Source: Bacillus pseudomycoides
GTDB lineage: Bacteria; Bacillota; Bacilli; Bacillales; Bacillaceae_G
Length of the DNA: 52,374 bases
Assembly: GCF_002551005.1 (NCBI RefSeq)
Contig: NZ_NVOY01000001.1
Coordinates: 1-52,374, forward strand
Direction: 5' to 3'
Every line of letters begins with the position of its first letter. Within the stretch, counting starts at the first letter, position 1. Shown piece by piece: positions 7,818 through 17,605 of this stretch. A model generated the notes under the pieces. It was not told the DNA's origin. It made no database searches and worked only from the letters and a program-made list of their open reading frames with translations. Position numbers and translations under genes: made by a program.

Positions 7818-8672
7818 TCATACCCAATAAGAAGAATAACTCCCAAGTAATGTAACCGAAAAACCAAGTGCTTCTAATTCCATTCTCACTCCTGGAAGCA
7901 GAACATCATCATACTCTTTTTCGACATCAATTAAGAAAAAATAATTGCCAAGTCCTGTTTTCATTGGACGAGACTCAATTTTGGAAAGGTTTAATTTCCT
8001 CCATGCAAATGCGGATAATACTTGATATAACGCTCCTGCATAGTCTGAAGGTAACGTTATCATAAGCGTTGTTTTCGTCCCGTGGTGCTCTCCATTTCTC
8101 GGTATTTTCACGTGCTCGTTCTTATGTAATACGAGAAAACGTGTATGATTATTTTTATGGGTATGAATATCATGCTGAACAATAGATAATCCATACTTTT
8201 CTGCCGCAGCCTCATTGGCGATTGCCGCAATTTTTTCCTCTGGGTGTTCCATCACAAATTGTGCAGCAGCACTCGTTGATGTCATATCCCGCACGGTCAC
8301 ACCTTTTAATTCTTGATTCAAAAACTTATGACATTGCGCAATCGCATGCGGATGAGAATGCACCGCATATACATCTTGCCAACGTTTTGCGTGCTGCGAA
8401 TGAACGAGTAAATGTTGCTGGACAGGTACTGTAATTTCCCCAACAATCGGCAGCGTTTGCTCATGCACAAGATAGTCAATCGTAATATTTACAGAGCCTT
8501 CAATCGCATTTTCAAGGGGGACAACTGCAAAATCAACAACCTCATTTGCTGCTGCATCTATACAATCTGGAATCGTTCGATATGGTACATGTTCAGCCTC
8601 AGGAAAGAAGCGACTCACCGCCATATTTGTAAATGTTGCTTCTGGTCCTAAATAGCCAACTCGAATTGTCAT
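7818..8672 (-). CDS. pheA: Prephenate dehydratase PheA
   Basis: Converts prephenate to phenylpyruvate in phenylalanine synthesis. The 284-residue protein has the N-terminal catalytic domain (YLGPEATFTNMA, the substrate loop DMTSTSAAAQFV, and NHTRFLVL with the catalytic TRF triad). The C-terminal ACT domain (about residues 200-280) contains the ESRPMKTGLGNYFF regulatory motif, so feedback control by phenylalanine is expected. In B. subtilis pheA follows obg-pheB; here pheB is missing from the locus and an ABC/two-component cassette lies between obg and pheA. Start by AGAGGGGA site. Confidence 0.95.
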   Translation of the reverse strand: MTIRVGYLGPEATFTNMAVSRFFPEAEHVPYRTIPDCIDAAANEVVDFAVVPLENAIEGSVNITIDYLVHEQTLPIVGEITVPVQQHLLVHSQHAKRWQDVYAVHSHPHAIAQCHKFLNQELKGVTVRDMTSTSAAAQFVMEHPEEKIAAIANEAAAEKYGLSIVQHDIHTHKNNHTRFLVLHKNEHVKIPRNGEHHGTKTTLMITLPSDYAGALYQVLSAFAWRKLNLSKIESRPMKTGLGNYFFLIDVEKEYDDVLLPGVRMELEALGFSVTLLGSYSSYWV

Positions 8673-8750
8673 CTTTTCCCCTCTTTTCGTTTTCTTACTG
8701 TTATATCATAAACACCTCTATTCTTCTACTTGTTTTTCGAAAATTACAAC

Positions 8751-8774
8751 AAAAAAGACTAGCAAGAGCTAGCC
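8751..8774 (-). terminator. Terminator after the Bce-like permease pair
   Basis: Stem GGCTAGC/GCTAGTC with a short loop followed by TTTTTT on the minus strand, overlapping the stop codon of the downstream permease gene. Confidence 0.8.
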
Positions 8775-10679
8775 GATATGTTTCATATACTCTTTTTGTG
8801 CAAAGAAGAAATAGAATGTACATGCGATGAGATAAATAGCAATAACCTCTAAAACGAGCCAAGATGATTTTATAAAAAAGGCCTTTTGGCACGTATGTAA
8901 AGCAACTGCACTATGTACGCTTCCTAATAAAACTGGAAAAAAGAATAGAGTCCCTAATTGCCAACGTGAAATCTTATGTATTTCTTGCTTTGTCATTCCG
9001 ATTTTCAGGAGAGCTTGATATTGCAAGCGGTCATATTCAATATTATGAAACCATTTAAAATAAACTGTGCTACAGGACGCTAGAAAAAAGAGGATACTTA
9101 TGAACGAGCCGACAAATAATACTAGATTCCCTCCGTCTTTCGTTGCCTTATATATGTACATATTATTACGAATTACTGATTCTGTTCCTTTTAAAATGTG
9201 AGATTGTAATTCTTCACCTAATCTTTCTGTATTGTTCCAATCTCGTAAATCATATCCGTTATATACATATTTTTCGTGATTAGGAACTTGACGAGAAAGC
9301 TTCTGAAAATCTTGATTGTGCATAACGAGGAATCTGCCGCTCCGCTGACTTGTATCACTATTAAAGGCATTCCCTTCATATGCTCCGTTATATGTAAAGC
9401 GATATGTTTCCCCTAGTACTTTAAAATGTATATATTTCTTAGGATACTTAGGAAGAAGATCATAATTACTATAATAAATAAATGTCACTGTTCCCTCTTT
9501 CGGATGAATCTGCTTCTTCGACTGCCTTTTCGCTTCTCTATTATATTCATCTTCTCCAATCACAGTCGCATAAGACTCTTTACCAGTATCTAATTGAACT
9601 GTTGCTGGGATTCCAATAAACGTTACGTAACTAAAATCATTGACACCGTGCTTACGCAATAGCTTTTCAACCGTTTCTTTCTCCATTACTTCCCTAGAGT
9701 CGATTCCTTTTTCAACATAGGAAAAAGCATGCGGCTGTTCATAGCGAAATAGTTCTCTCGTATTTGAAAAAAACAAATAAACAGAGCCTGTCGCCGTTAC
9801 TACTATCGTTGTTAATATAGATAAAATAAAGAAAAAGCGCCGATTGTCTTTCACTGTATGTAACAACTGATTGATAACGAATAAATACGGATAGCGATAC
9901 ATGACACTCTGTCTCTTTTTAATTCCTTGTAATACTTGAATCATGCTATGCGTACATACAAAATACGTTCCAACTGTTGTTAAAATAGAAACAGGTATAA
10001 AATAAAGAGCAATGTTCTCCATCGTCACTTTTATTGTTAACCAATAACTGATACCTATACAGGCAAAACCAAACCAACAAAGCCACTTCTTACTTCTCGT
10101 TTCTTTTTTTCCTTCTTGCATTTCTTTTAATAAATGAATAACTTCTATTTTCCATATGCGCAGCGCACTAAAAATGGATAAAAGAAGAAAGATAACCCCA
10201 TATGTCATCATCGTTATCACAATCGCTTTTGAACTAAGCACAAACGGCAATTCAGTCGGCATATTAAGTAATAAACTAAAAATCATAAAAAATAGCTTTA
10301 AAAATAACGTCCCAATCCCAATGCCAAAAAAGCTCGCGAGGAAGCCCACTACCATTTGCTCCATGATCATCATCCATATAATATTTACTTTCGTAGCTCC
10401 CATTAATATGAATAACCCAAATTCTTTTTTTCGAGACTGTATAAAGATCGAACTAGAATACAGAATAAATATAATTGAGAAAGCAATTACAATTACATCG
10501 CATACAATTAGGCCTGCCTGTATCCCCTCATACAGATTATCCGTTCTCATGTTAGGATGCATAATAATGGATGTATACATAAAAAAAGCAAAAACTGAGA
10601 AACAACTACTTAAGAAAAATATTTTGTAGTTGTGCCAATTCCCTCTAACATTTTGAAAAGTAAGTTGATAAAACTTCAC
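8769..10679 (-). CDS. BceB-like FtsX-family ABC transporter permease (second copy)
   Basis: A 636-residue membrane protein with the BceB layout: TM1 near residue 20, three further helices in the first 165 residues, more helices to about 300, a large extracellular domain of about 200 residues (about 305-510), and C-terminal helices. It is paralogous to the next gene upstream (shared motifs GNWxNYK, RKKEFGLFxLMGATK, YFKWFHNIEYDRLQ). Bce-type permeases sense or remove peptide antibiotics that target cell-wall lipid intermediates. The start is GTG behind GGAGGGAG. It has no ATPase of its own and sits behind a strong palindrome after the first permease, so it may be expressed at a lower level. Confidence 0.85.
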   Translation of the reverse strand: MKFYQLTFQNVRGNWHNYKIFFLSSCFSVFAFFMYTSIIMHPNMRTDNLYEGIQAGLIVCDVIVIAFSIIFILYSSSIFIQSRKKEFGLFILMGATKVNIIWMMIMEQMVVGFLASFFGIGIGTLFLKLFFMIFSLLLNMPTELPFVLSSKAIVITMMTYGVIFLLLSIFSALRIWKIEVIHLLKEMQEGKKETRSKKWLCWFGFACIGISYWLTIKVTMENIALYFIPVSILTTVGTYFVCTHSMIQVLQGIKKRQSVMYRYPYLFVINQLLHTVKDNRRFFFILSILTTIVVTATGSVYLFFSNTRELFRYEQPHAFSYVEKGIDSREVMEKETVEKLLRKHGVNDFSYVTFIGIPATVQLDTGKESYATVIGEDEYNREAKRQSKKQIHPKEGTVTFIYYSNYDLLPKYPKKYIHFKVLGETYRFTYNGAYEGNAFNSDTSQRSGRFLVMHNQDFQKLSRQVPNHEKYVYNGYDLRDWNNTERLGEELQSHILKGTESVIRNNMYIYKATKDGGNLVLFVGSFISILFFLASCSTVYFKWFHNIEYDRLQYQALLKIGMTKQEIHKISRWQLGTLFFFPVLLGSVHSAVALHTCQKAFFIKSSWLVLEVIAIYLIACTFYFFFAQKEYMKHIG

Positions 10680-10706
10680 CTTTCTCCCTCCTAAAACCCG
10701 TTACAC

Positions 10707-10740
10707 ACATAAAAAGCTAGGAAGTCCTAGCTTTTTATGT
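10707..10740 (-). terminator. Palindromic stem-loop between the two permease genes
   Basis: Arms ACATAAAAAGCTAGGA and TCCTAGCTTTTTATGT are perfectly complementary across two bases. The stem includes the stop codon of the upstream permease and contains its own T-tract, so it reads as a terminator or attenuator on both strands. Confidence 0.75.
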
Positions 10741-12640
10741 GCTTTAAATATCCTCTTTGTGCAATTGCAAAATATAATGCTGATGCTAGTATATATGCTG
10801 TAATAATAACCGCTCCTGACTTCCATAAGTCTAAATACAGCATGTTCCCTAATGTATATAATGCAAATCCACTATGCAAAACACCTACCAAGATAGGAAT
10901 GAAGAAAATTGCTCCCATTTGCCGAACTGCAATTTTACGAATTTCTTGATCCGTCATACCAATTCGTTTTAATGAATGGAACTGAATACGGTCTTGTTCT
11001 TTATCATTAAACCACTTAAAGTATGTCATGCTGCAAGCAAAGAAGAAGAACAGTATTGTTATGAAGAAGCCGATAAACATCGTAATCGCACCGTTTTCTT
11101 TTACACTTTGATAAACAAGAATAGAATTATCAAAATTCGCTTTTTTATCATCGGCGATATGACCTTTCAATTCCTTCACGAGAGCCTCCGTATCTTTCCA
11201 GTTCTGAATATAATAGCCGTAATACATCATCTTTTCTGTATCTGGGACAGCAGCTGCATACTTGGCGTAGTCTTGCTCATTTACAACTAATAAATTACTA
11301 GTATTAAATATCGCTTTTGTATATGGCTTATTTAACTTCAGCTCATACGATTGATTTTGTACTTTAAATGTAAACGGCTTCGTTGCATCAAATTTCATGA
11401 GTTCATTCATCATATCCAACACAACCATTGTGCCAGTTCCAGGCTTATTATGAATCTCCGCTTCCTGTTGCTTTCGCGCTTCTGCATTAAACTCTCGCTC
11501 AGAGATAATTCCTAAATCAAATTCTCGGTCTTCGTTCATCACTTTCATATGAAATTTTCCTGGTATTTCTGTTACAGTTACTTTTCGCGCCTGTTCAAAA
11601 TTATGTTTTTTAAGCAGTGATTGCAATGTTTCTTCTTTCACCACTTCATGAGAGTTTACCCCTTTTTCTTGAATGGAAATAGCATGCGGAGAATGCTGCA
11701 CTACTTTTGCACTCATATCCTCAAAGAAGACGTATAACGTCCCCATTGCCGAGGCAACAATTGCTGTGATGATCGAAACAACAAATAGAAAACGTGCGTT
11801 ATCTTTCATCTTATAAACGAGATTACTAATAACAAACAAATTCGGCTGCTTATAAAAAAGCGACTTTCTTTTTTGCAATGCTTTTAATAGAACAACACTT
11901 CCTTGTGTGAATAAAAAATATGTTCCGACAATTGTCAAACCAACGATTGGAAGGAAGTACACCGTAAGGTTCATGAATGTTACTTGAAAGCAAAGAACGT
12001 AAGCAACGATAATACTTAGTAATCCAGCTATAAATAGCCATCTAAACGAAAACGGCTCAACTCTTTGTTTTCTTGCGTCGCGAAGTAAATCAATAATTTG
12101 CAATCTCCATATCGTCCATAATCCAAATAGTGATAAAACGAAAAAGAGAACGAAATATACACCGGCAGTAATTGCGATTGCTTTTCCATTCCATACAAAT
12201 GGCAATGCTTTTTCAATTCCAACTACAGCACTTACTGCTTTAAAAAAGAGTGGTAAACCGAGCATACCGAGGGCAATTCCACCGACAATTGAAATGCAGC
12301 CAAGAATCATTTGCTCTCGCATGATCATTCTTCCTAACTGTCCTTTTGTCGCACCAATTAGAGTAAACAACCCTAGCTCTTTTTTACGAGCCCGTAAAAA
12401 GATGGAGTTCGAGTACAAAATGAATAACGCTGAAAATAAAATAACAATATAATTACACGTCTCTAATCCTTTTTCAACACGCATTTTCTCACTAACATTA
12501 CCATTCACGACATCTGGATGATAAATAAACGAAGCATACATAAAGAACACAAAAATCGATAAACAGCTACTAATTAAAAACGCTTTATAATTACGCCAAT
12601 TTCCTTTGACATTATTAAACGCGAGCTGGCGAAAGTTCAT
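10727..12640 (-). CDS. BceB-like FtsX-family ABC transporter permease (first copy)
   Basis: A 637-residue permease with the same plan as its downstream paralogue: N-terminal helix, FtsX-type helical blocks with RARKKELGLFTLIGATKGQ, a large extracellular sensor domain (about residues 310-510) and C-terminal helices. The ATG (12638-12640) lies inside the end of the ATPase gene (26-bp overlap) behind AGGGGGAG, so the two are translationally coupled and form the core transporter. Paired with the Bce-type kinase and regulator upstream, a role in sensing or resisting a cell-envelope antimicrobial peptide is inferred; the ligand is unknown. Confidence 0.88.
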   Translation of the reverse strand: MNFRQLAFNNVKGNWRNYKAFLISSCLSIFVFFMYASFIYHPDVVNGNVSEKMRVEKGLETCNYIVILFSALFILYSNSIFLRARKKELGLFTLIGATKGQLGRMIMREQMILGCISIVGGIALGMLGLPLFFKAVSAVVGIEKALPFVWNGKAIAITAGVYFVLFFVLSLFGLWTIWRLQIIDLLRDARKQRVEPFSFRWLFIAGLLSIIVAYVLCFQVTFMNLTVYFLPIVGLTIVGTYFLFTQGSVVLLKALQKRKSLFYKQPNLFVISNLVYKMKDNARFLFVVSIITAIVASAMGTLYVFFEDMSAKVVQHSPHAISIQEKGVNSHEVVKEETLQSLLKKHNFEQARKVTVTEIPGKFHMKVMNEDREFDLGIISEREFNAEARKQQEAEIHNKPGTGTMVVLDMMNELMKFDATKPFTFKVQNQSYELKLNKPYTKAIFNTSNLLVVNEQDYAKYAAAVPDTEKMMYYGYYIQNWKDTEALVKELKGHIADDKKANFDNSILVYQSVKENGAITMFIGFFITILFFFFACSMTYFKWFNDKEQDRIQFHSLKRIGMTDQEIRKIAVRQMGAIFFIPILVGVLHSGFALYTLGNMLYLDLWKSGAVIITAYILASALYFAIAQRGYLKHIKS

Positions 12641-13391
12641 GGTATTCTCCCCCTAGCATCGCAAGTACGTCTAATATTTCTTGGAAAAAGGCTTGTTTTG
12701 TTTCTCCTTTATGAATCTCTGAGAAAATTTCACCGTCACGAATAAATAAAATACGTTCACAATAACTGGCCGCAACAGGATCATGCGTTACCATTGCAAT
12801 TGTCACTTTCTTCTCTTCATGAAGTTCCTGCAGAGCACCCATCAATGATTTTGCTGATTTGGAGTCTAAGTTTCCTGTCGGTTCGTCAGCTAAGATTAAA
12901 GTTGGCTGATGGATAATAGCACGTGCTGCTGCCGCACGCTGCTGTTGACCGCCTGATACTTCGTACACTTTTTTATGTAAAATTCCCTCTATGTTTAGAA
13001 ACTTTGCAATTTCTAATACTTTTGCATCAATTTCTTTCACAGGACGATTTGCCATTACAAGTGGCAAAATGATATTTTCCTTAATGGATAACGTATCAAG
13101 TAAGTTAAAATCTTGGAAAATAAATCCTAAATGTGTACGACGAAATGCTGCAAGTTTAGCAGCACGCATTTGACTAATTTCTTCGCCGTTCATATAAACG
13201 TGACCTGATGTCGGCTTATCAATGGTTGCTAATAAATTTAAAAGCGTTGTTTTTCCGCTCCCTGATGGTCCCATAATGCCGACAAATTCACCTTCTTCAA
13301 TTTTAAAGTTAATATTATTTAGCGCTGTCGTTGTTACCGATCCTTTTGATTGATACACCTTTGTCAAACCTTTTACTTCAAGAACACTCAT
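12615..13391 (-). CDS. ABC transporter ATP-binding protein (BceA-like)
   Basis: A 258-residue ATPase of the MacB/BceA type. Walker A GPSGSGKTT is at residues 41-49, the Q-loop at FIFQDFNLL, the signature VSGGQQQR at 146-153, Walker B LILADEPTGNLD at 166-177, and the H-loop in VTHDP. It energises the two downstream permeases. A separate promoter region with direct repeats lies between the kinase gene and this one, so it is probably induced by the adjacent two-component system. Confidence 0.93.
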   Translation of the reverse strand: MSVLEVKGLTKVYQSKGSVTTTALNNINFKIEEGEFVGIMGPSGSGKTTLLNLLATIDKPTSGHVYMNGEEISQMRAAKLAAFRRTHLGFIFQDFNLLDTLSIKENIILPLVMANRPVKEIDAKVLEIAKFLNIEGILHKKVYEVSGGQQQRAAAARAIIHQPTLILADEPTGNLDSKSAKSLMGALQELHEEKKVTIAMVTHDPVAASYCERILFIRDGEIFSEIHKGETKQAFFQEILDVLAMLGGEYHELSPARV

Positions 13392-13425
13392 TTCGAATCC
13401 CCCTATATGTTTTCTTCTTACTCTT

Positions 13426-13490
13426 ACTATAGAAAAAACGAGAGAAAGTAACGAGTGATTTCCCTTACAAAACGGTTAGTTATCTTACAA
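13426..13490 (-). promoter_or_regulatory. Candidate response-regulator-activated promoter of the ABC genes
   Basis: On the minus strand the direct repeat TTGTAAG occurs at 13490-13484 and 13470-13464, exactly 20 bp apart. A poor -35 (TCGTTA, 13454-13449) and a good -10 (TATAGT, 13431-13426) follow at 17-bp spacing. Tandem half-sites two helical turns apart beside a weak -35 are typical of OmpR-family activators. The upstream repeat overlaps the kinase stop codon. Confidence 0.5.
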
Positions 13491-14567
13491 TTTTGTCATT
13501 TTCCTCATCATTTGATGATATCCTTTATCTTTTGAGAATTGGAACGTAAATGTTGTTCCTTCCTTCTCTATTGATTGTACAGAAATTCCATGGCCAAGAT
13601 GATCACAAATTTGCTTTGTAATATATAAGCCCATCCCTGTCGCTTCTCTCGTTTTCCGTCCATTGATCCCCGTAAAAAACGGCTCAAAAATTCGCTTTAT
13701 ATCCTGCTTTGGAATGCCTATTCCGTTGTCACAAATATGCAATGCAATAACACTTTCTGTTTCTTCGATTTGAAATGTAATCTCTTTTTTCTCTTTCTCT
13801 GTAATTCTTGTATACTTCAAGGCATTCATCACAATTTGATTAATTGCAATACTGAGCCACTTTTGATCCGAAGCTACCACGTACTGTTCTTTCTCAAACA
13901 GAACTTTCGGATATACAGCATATTGGATGAATGTTTTTTTATGTTGATTAATACTGTCACGAACAATATTCACGACATTGACTTCTTCTATTTTATAATC
14001 TTTCCCAAACTGCTCTAGGCGTGCCATGTGCAATGCTAAATCTAATCCATGTAAAATACGATTATTTTCTTCCCGAATACTTTCAATCGTATCTCTTGCT
14101 TCGCGGTGCGTTTGTCCAAGTTTTTGCAGCAATAATTCAATGACAGATACAGGCGTCTTCATTTGGTGAATCCACTGATTCAGAAAGATCGTTTGCTGTT
14201 CTCCTTTTGCCTGTTGTTCATGGATTTCATTCATATATTGTTGTCTTAAGAGCGAAAAAGCTTCCACAATTGCTTCTTGTTCGTATGTATAAGATGAACT
14301 GACAGATAAAGAATGATGCAACTCCTGTCCCTCTGCAATATAATGTTCTACCTTTTGTAAAAAGGCTCGTCTTTTCCGATAATCATGTATCAGAAAGAAA
14401 GCAAAAACGACAATTGATAATAACAATCCATATAGCCATGTACTCCAATTTATAGATTGTTTCTGTAAAAAAGATTGCAGTTGCAAGACAAGACCAAATA
14501 GAACGATACTCATCACGTAAGAAATAAGTAATGCGGTGCGGTCCATCACATATTTTTTAAGATTCAT
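13485..14567 (-). CDS. Intramembrane-sensing histidine kinase (BceS-like)
   Basis: A 360-residue kinase with two transmembrane helices (about 12-30 and 44-61) and only a dozen residues between them, the mark of BceS-type kinases that have no sensor domain and read the state of their partner transporter. The phosphoacceptor is H134 in LNQWIHQMKTPVSVIE. The ATPase domain shows the N box (NQIVMNALKYT), DNGIGIP and GMGLYI. It overlaps the response regulator gene by 11 bp. Input probably comes from the adjacent permeases. Confidence 0.9.
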   Translation of the reverse strand: MNLKKYVMDRTALLISYVMSIVLFGLVLQLQSFLQKQSINWSTWLYGLLLSIVVFAFFLIHDYRKRRAFLQKVEHYIAEGQELHHSLSVSSSYTYEQEAIVEAFSLLRQQYMNEIHEQQAKGEQQTIFLNQWIHQMKTPVSVIELLLQKLGQTHREARDTIESIREENNRILHGLDLALHMARLEQFGKDYKIEEVNVVNIVRDSINQHKKTFIQYAVYPKVLFEKEQYVVASDQKWLSIAINQIVMNALKYTRITEKEKKEITFQIEETESVIALHICDNGIGIPKQDIKRIFEPFFTGINGRKTREATGMGLYITKQICDHLGHGISVQSIEKEGTTFTFQFSKDKGYHQMMRKMTKL

Positions 14568-15264
14568 GTTCGTTCACCCAATTCGTTAAGAGCGCATATC
14601 CATAGCTCCGCTTCGTAACAATGGCATCCGTAATTCCTATCTCTTCTAATTTTTTACGAACACGCTTTACATTTACGGTTAATGTATTATCATCAACAAA
14701 AGCAACCTCATCCCATAATGCTTCTAGTAACTCTTCTCTCGTTACATATTGATCCGCTTGCTTCATTAAGCATTCTAATAAATAGTACTCATTTTTGGTA
14801 AGTTCTACTTGCTTTCCTTGCCACTCTACCATGTGCTGCGCTTGATATAAAAGCAATCCATTCACGCCAAAATAATCATTTTCTGCCCCTGAAGCATATT
14901 CACCATACACACGGCGCAGCGCACTTTTTACTTTCGCCATAACAATATCTAAATGAAACGGCTTCGTAATGTAATCGTCACCGCCATTTTCAATCGCCAT
15001 TACTTGATCCATCTCTCCTGTACGTGCAGATACAAAAATAATCGGCGCGTTGGAAACAGTACGAATTTGACGGCACCAATAGAATCCATCAAAATACGGT
15101 AAATTAATATCAAGTAAAACTAAATGCGGGTTTACCTTTGCAAATTCATCTTTTATATACCGAAAATCTTGTACACGAAATGACTGATAACCATATTTAT
15201 CGAGGTGTCCTTCTAAAATATCACCAATTTTCAAATCGTCTTCTACAATTAATATTTTATACAT
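14557..15264 (-). CDS. OmpR-family response regulator (BceR-like)
   Basis: A 235-residue regulator: receiver domain with acidic pocket VEDD (residues 7-10), phosphoacceptor D52 (LLDINLP) and K in ITKPFHLD, followed by a winged-helix DNA-binding domain (about 135-230; LTKNEYYLLECL, VDDNTLTVNVKRVRKKL). It pairs with the overlapping kinase gene. Likely target: the promoter at 13426-13490 upstream of the ATPase gene. Confidence 0.92.
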   Translation of the reverse strand: MYKILIVEDDLKIGDILEGHLDKYGYQSFRVQDFRYIKDEFAKVNPHLVLLDINLPYFDGFYWCRQIRTVSNAPIIFVSARTGEMDQVMAIENGGDDYITKPFHLDIVMAKVKSALRRVYGEYASGAENDYFGVNGLLLYQAQHMVEWQGKQVELTKNEYYLLECLMKQADQYVTREELLEALWDEVAFVDDNTLTVNVKRVRKKLEEIGITDAIVTKRSYGYALLTNWVNEHES

Positions 15265-15381
15265 ATCATTCCCACTCCCTTATAAGAAGTACATGTAGAC
15301 ACCATTGCTTTTTGCCCTGCACCTACCCTTTTTCCATTATAAGGGGAAATTCCCATTTGAGAAGAATTTTTTATTTTGGCA

Positions 15382-15412
15382 CAAAAAAAGACCGCCGAAT
15401 TTCGGCAGTCCT
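15382..15412 (-). terminator. Terminator of spo0B-obg
   Basis: Stem GGACTGCCGAA/TTCGGCGGTC followed by TTTTTTT on the minus strand, right after the obg stop codon. Confidence 0.88.
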
Positions 15413-16698
15413 TAATCGATAAATTCAAATTCATATTCAAGAATTTTTACAATATCGCCGTCTTTTGCACCGCGTTGGCGCAGCGCTTCATCAATACCCA
15501 TACCGCGCATTTGACGAGCGAATCTACGTACAGACTCATCACGAGAGAAGTCTGTCATCTTGAATGTTTTCTCAATATCATAACCAGAAATCACAAATGT
15601 ACCATCGCTTTCACGTGTAATTTCAAATTTAGAGCCTTCACCCTCAAATTTGTACATTACACTTGCATCGGATTCATCTACAACTTCGTGTATTGGGAAT
15701 TCTGGTGTTGTTTCGATAAGATTTGCTACTTCAAATAGTAAATCACGAACACCTTGACGCGTTACTGCAGAAATTGGGAAGATTTTCACTTCATCGCCCA
15801 CTTTTTCTTTGAACGCTTGTAAATTTTCTTCTGCATCTGGCATATCCATTTTGTTTGCAACAACAACTTGTGGACGCTCTGTTAGACGCAGATTGTATTC
15901 TGTTAATTCATTATTAATTGTTACGTAATCCTCATATGGATCGCGCCCTTCTAGACCAGACATATCAATCACATGAATGATAACGCGTGTACGCTCAATA
16001 TGACGTAAAAATTGATGTCCAAGCCCAACACCTGCGTGCGCACCTTCAATCAATCCTGGAAGATCTGCCATAACAAAGCTGCGTCCATCACCTGTCTCAA
16101 CTACTCCAAGATTTGGAACAATTGTTGTGAAGTGATATTCAGCAATTTTTGGACGTGCTGATGATACAACAGATAATAATGTTGATTTACCGACACTTGG
16201 GAATCCAACAAGACCTACATCAGCTAACACTTTCAATTCTAGTACTACTTCACGTTCTTGACCTGGTTCGCCGTTCTCAGCAATTTCCGGAGCTGGATTC
16301 GTTGGCGTCGCAAAACGTGAGTTACCACGACCACCACGGCCACCTTTTGCGATAACTGCTGATTGCTCATGCGTTACTAAATCCGCAAGAATTTGACCAG
16401 TAGCTACATCTTTTACAACTGTTCCCGGCGGAACCTTTACAATTAAATCATCTGCTTTACGGCCGTGCTGGCTTTTACTCATTCCATGTTGACCGCGATC
16501 CGCTTTAAAATGACGCTGATAGCGGAAATCCATTAATGTACGTAATCCTTCGTCTACTACGAAAACAACATCGGCACCTTTACCACCATCACCGCCTGCT
16601 GGGCCACCTTTTGGAACATATTTCTCACGACGATACGCAACCATTCCGTTACCGCCATCGCCGCCTTTTATATATATCTTGACCTGATCTACAAACAT
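15412..16698 (-). CDS. obgE: GTPase Obg (CgtA)
   Basis: Essential ribosome-associated GTPase involved in 50S assembly, stress signalling and sporulation initiation. Of its 428 residues, 1-158 are the glycine-rich Obg fold ([15 protein letters not shown]). The GTPase domain shows G1 GFPSVGKST, the threonine switch [10 protein letters not shown]3 [13 protein letters not shown]4 NKMD and G5 SAVTRQG. The C-terminal 80 residues match the OCT domain. It shares one base with spo0B (TAATG), as in B. subtilis, so the two are translationally coupled. Confidence 0.97.
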   Translation of the reverse strand: MFVDQVKIYIKGGDGGNGMVAYRREKYVPKGGPAGGDGGKGADVVFVVDEGLRTLMDFRYQRHFKADRGQHGMSKSQHGRKADDLIVKVPPGTVVKDVATGQILADLVTHEQSAVIAKGGRGGRGNSRFATPTNPAPEIAENGEPGQEREVVLELKVLADVGLVGFPSVGKSTLLSVVSSARPKIAEYHFTTIVPNLGVVETGDGRSFVMADLPGLIEGAHAGVGLGHQFLRHIERTRVIIHVIDMSGLEGRDPYEDYVTINNELTEYNLRLTERPQVVVANKMDMPDAEENLQAFKEKVGDEVKIFPISAVTRQGVRDLLFEVANLIETTPEFPIHEVVDESDASVMYKFEGEGSKFEITRESDGTFVISGYDIEKTFKMTDFSRDESVRRFARQMRGMGIDEALRQRGAKDGDIVKILEYEFEFID

Positions 16699-17246
16699 TA
16701 TCTCACCACACTTTTTTCTAATAGTTGTAATATAACCGAGATTTCTTCATCTCGCACTGTATAAGAAATGGAAAACCATTTATTACGTTGATGAGCAAGC
16801 CACTCTTGTATCTCTTGTACATTGGTTAGCTTGCCACGAAAATCAAAAAAGAAACGAGCATCCTCACCTTCACATTCAACTGTGATACAAACATAATTTT
16901 CAACATAAACGTCTAAACTATGCTCAAGCATTTGGAAAAATTGAGCCGTCCATCTAGATACTCTTTCATCTAGATGCGATAAGTTATGTATTTCTCCTAA
17001 TACTTCGTACTCCAACAAGCACGGGTGCTGTTTCCAATTATATGTTAAAATCCATTCTGAAAACGAGGGCATAGAAAGCCCCATCAGATTCGATTCTTGT
17101 CTCGCTTCTTGGACAAAACGATCGATGAGCCCATGAATTTCTTCCACTCTTCCGAGCGAAAGATTTCCTTTAATCATCTGCATACGATTAAGCCAATCAT
17201 GTCTTGAGTGACGTAACGCATCTATAATTGTCCATTCTTCTTTCAT
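16698..17246 (-). CDS. spo0B: Sporulation phosphotransferase Spo0B
   Basis: Second phosphotransferase of the sporulation phosphorelay, taking phosphate from Spo0F~P to Spo0A. The 182-residue protein begins with a helical hairpin carrying the phosphoacceptor H16 in [17 protein letters not shown], which aligns with His30 of B. subtilis Spo0B (about 14 extra residues there). The rest is a degenerate kinase-like fold. Start: ATG behind AAAGGGG. It is co-transcribed with obg. Confidence 0.93.
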   Translation of the reverse strand: MKEEWTIIDALRHSRHDWLNRMQMIKGNLSLGRVEEIHGLIDRFVQEARQESNLMGLSMPSFSEWILTYNWKQHPCLLEYEVLGEIHNLSHLDERVSRWTAQFFQMLEHSLDVYVENYVCITVECEGEDARFFFDFRGKLTNVQEIQEWLAHQRNKWFSISYTVRDEEISVILQLLEKSVVR

Positions 17247-17267
17247 TCATATACCCCTTTAATATAG

Positions 17268-17302
17268 AAAAACTCTAACCTGCACTCAGGTTAGAGTTTT
17301 CC
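17268..17302 (-). terminator. Terminator of rplU-prp-rpmA
   Basis: Stem AAAACTCTAACCTG/CAGGTTAGAGTTTT followed by a T-rich tract on the minus strand, between rpmA and spo0B. Confidence 0.85.
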
Positions 17303-17311
17303 GTGAGTTTC

Positions 17312-17602
17312 TTATGCTTCTTGAGCAACAGGATATACGCTCACTTGTTTGCGGTCACGACCAAGACGCTCAAAGCGTACTACGCCGTCAACTTTTGCGT
17401 ATAATGTGTCATCGCCACCACGACCAACGTTAACACCTGGATAAATTTTTGTACCGCGTTGACGGTAAAGAATTGATCCACCTGAAACGAATTGACCGTC
17501 TGCACGTTTAGCACCAAGACGTTTTGACTGAGAGTCACGACCGTTCTTTGTACTACCTACACCTTTCTTAGATGCGAAAAACTGAAGATCTAATCTTAAC
17601 AT
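17312..17602 (-). CDS. rpmA: 50S ribosomal protein L27 (with cleavable N-terminus)
   Basis: A 96-residue L27. It begins with the Firmicute-type extension MLRLDLQFF before [12 protein letters not shown]. In Staphylococcus this extension is removed by the protease Prp, exposing the N-terminus that reaches the peptidyl-transferase centre. The prp gene lies immediately upstream. Start: ATG behind GGAGGTG. Confidence 0.97.
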   Translation of the reverse strand: MLRLDLQFFASKKGVGSTKNGRDSQSKRLGAKRADGQFVSGGSILYRQRGTKIYPGVNVGRGGDDTLYAKVDGVVRFERLGRDRKQVSVYPVAQEA

Positions 17603-17605
17603 ACG

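Noticed and set aside
10156-10629. 157-codon plus-strand frame inside the permease gene
   Set aside because: Complement of a transmembrane-rich coding region; composition follows the real gene on the other strand.
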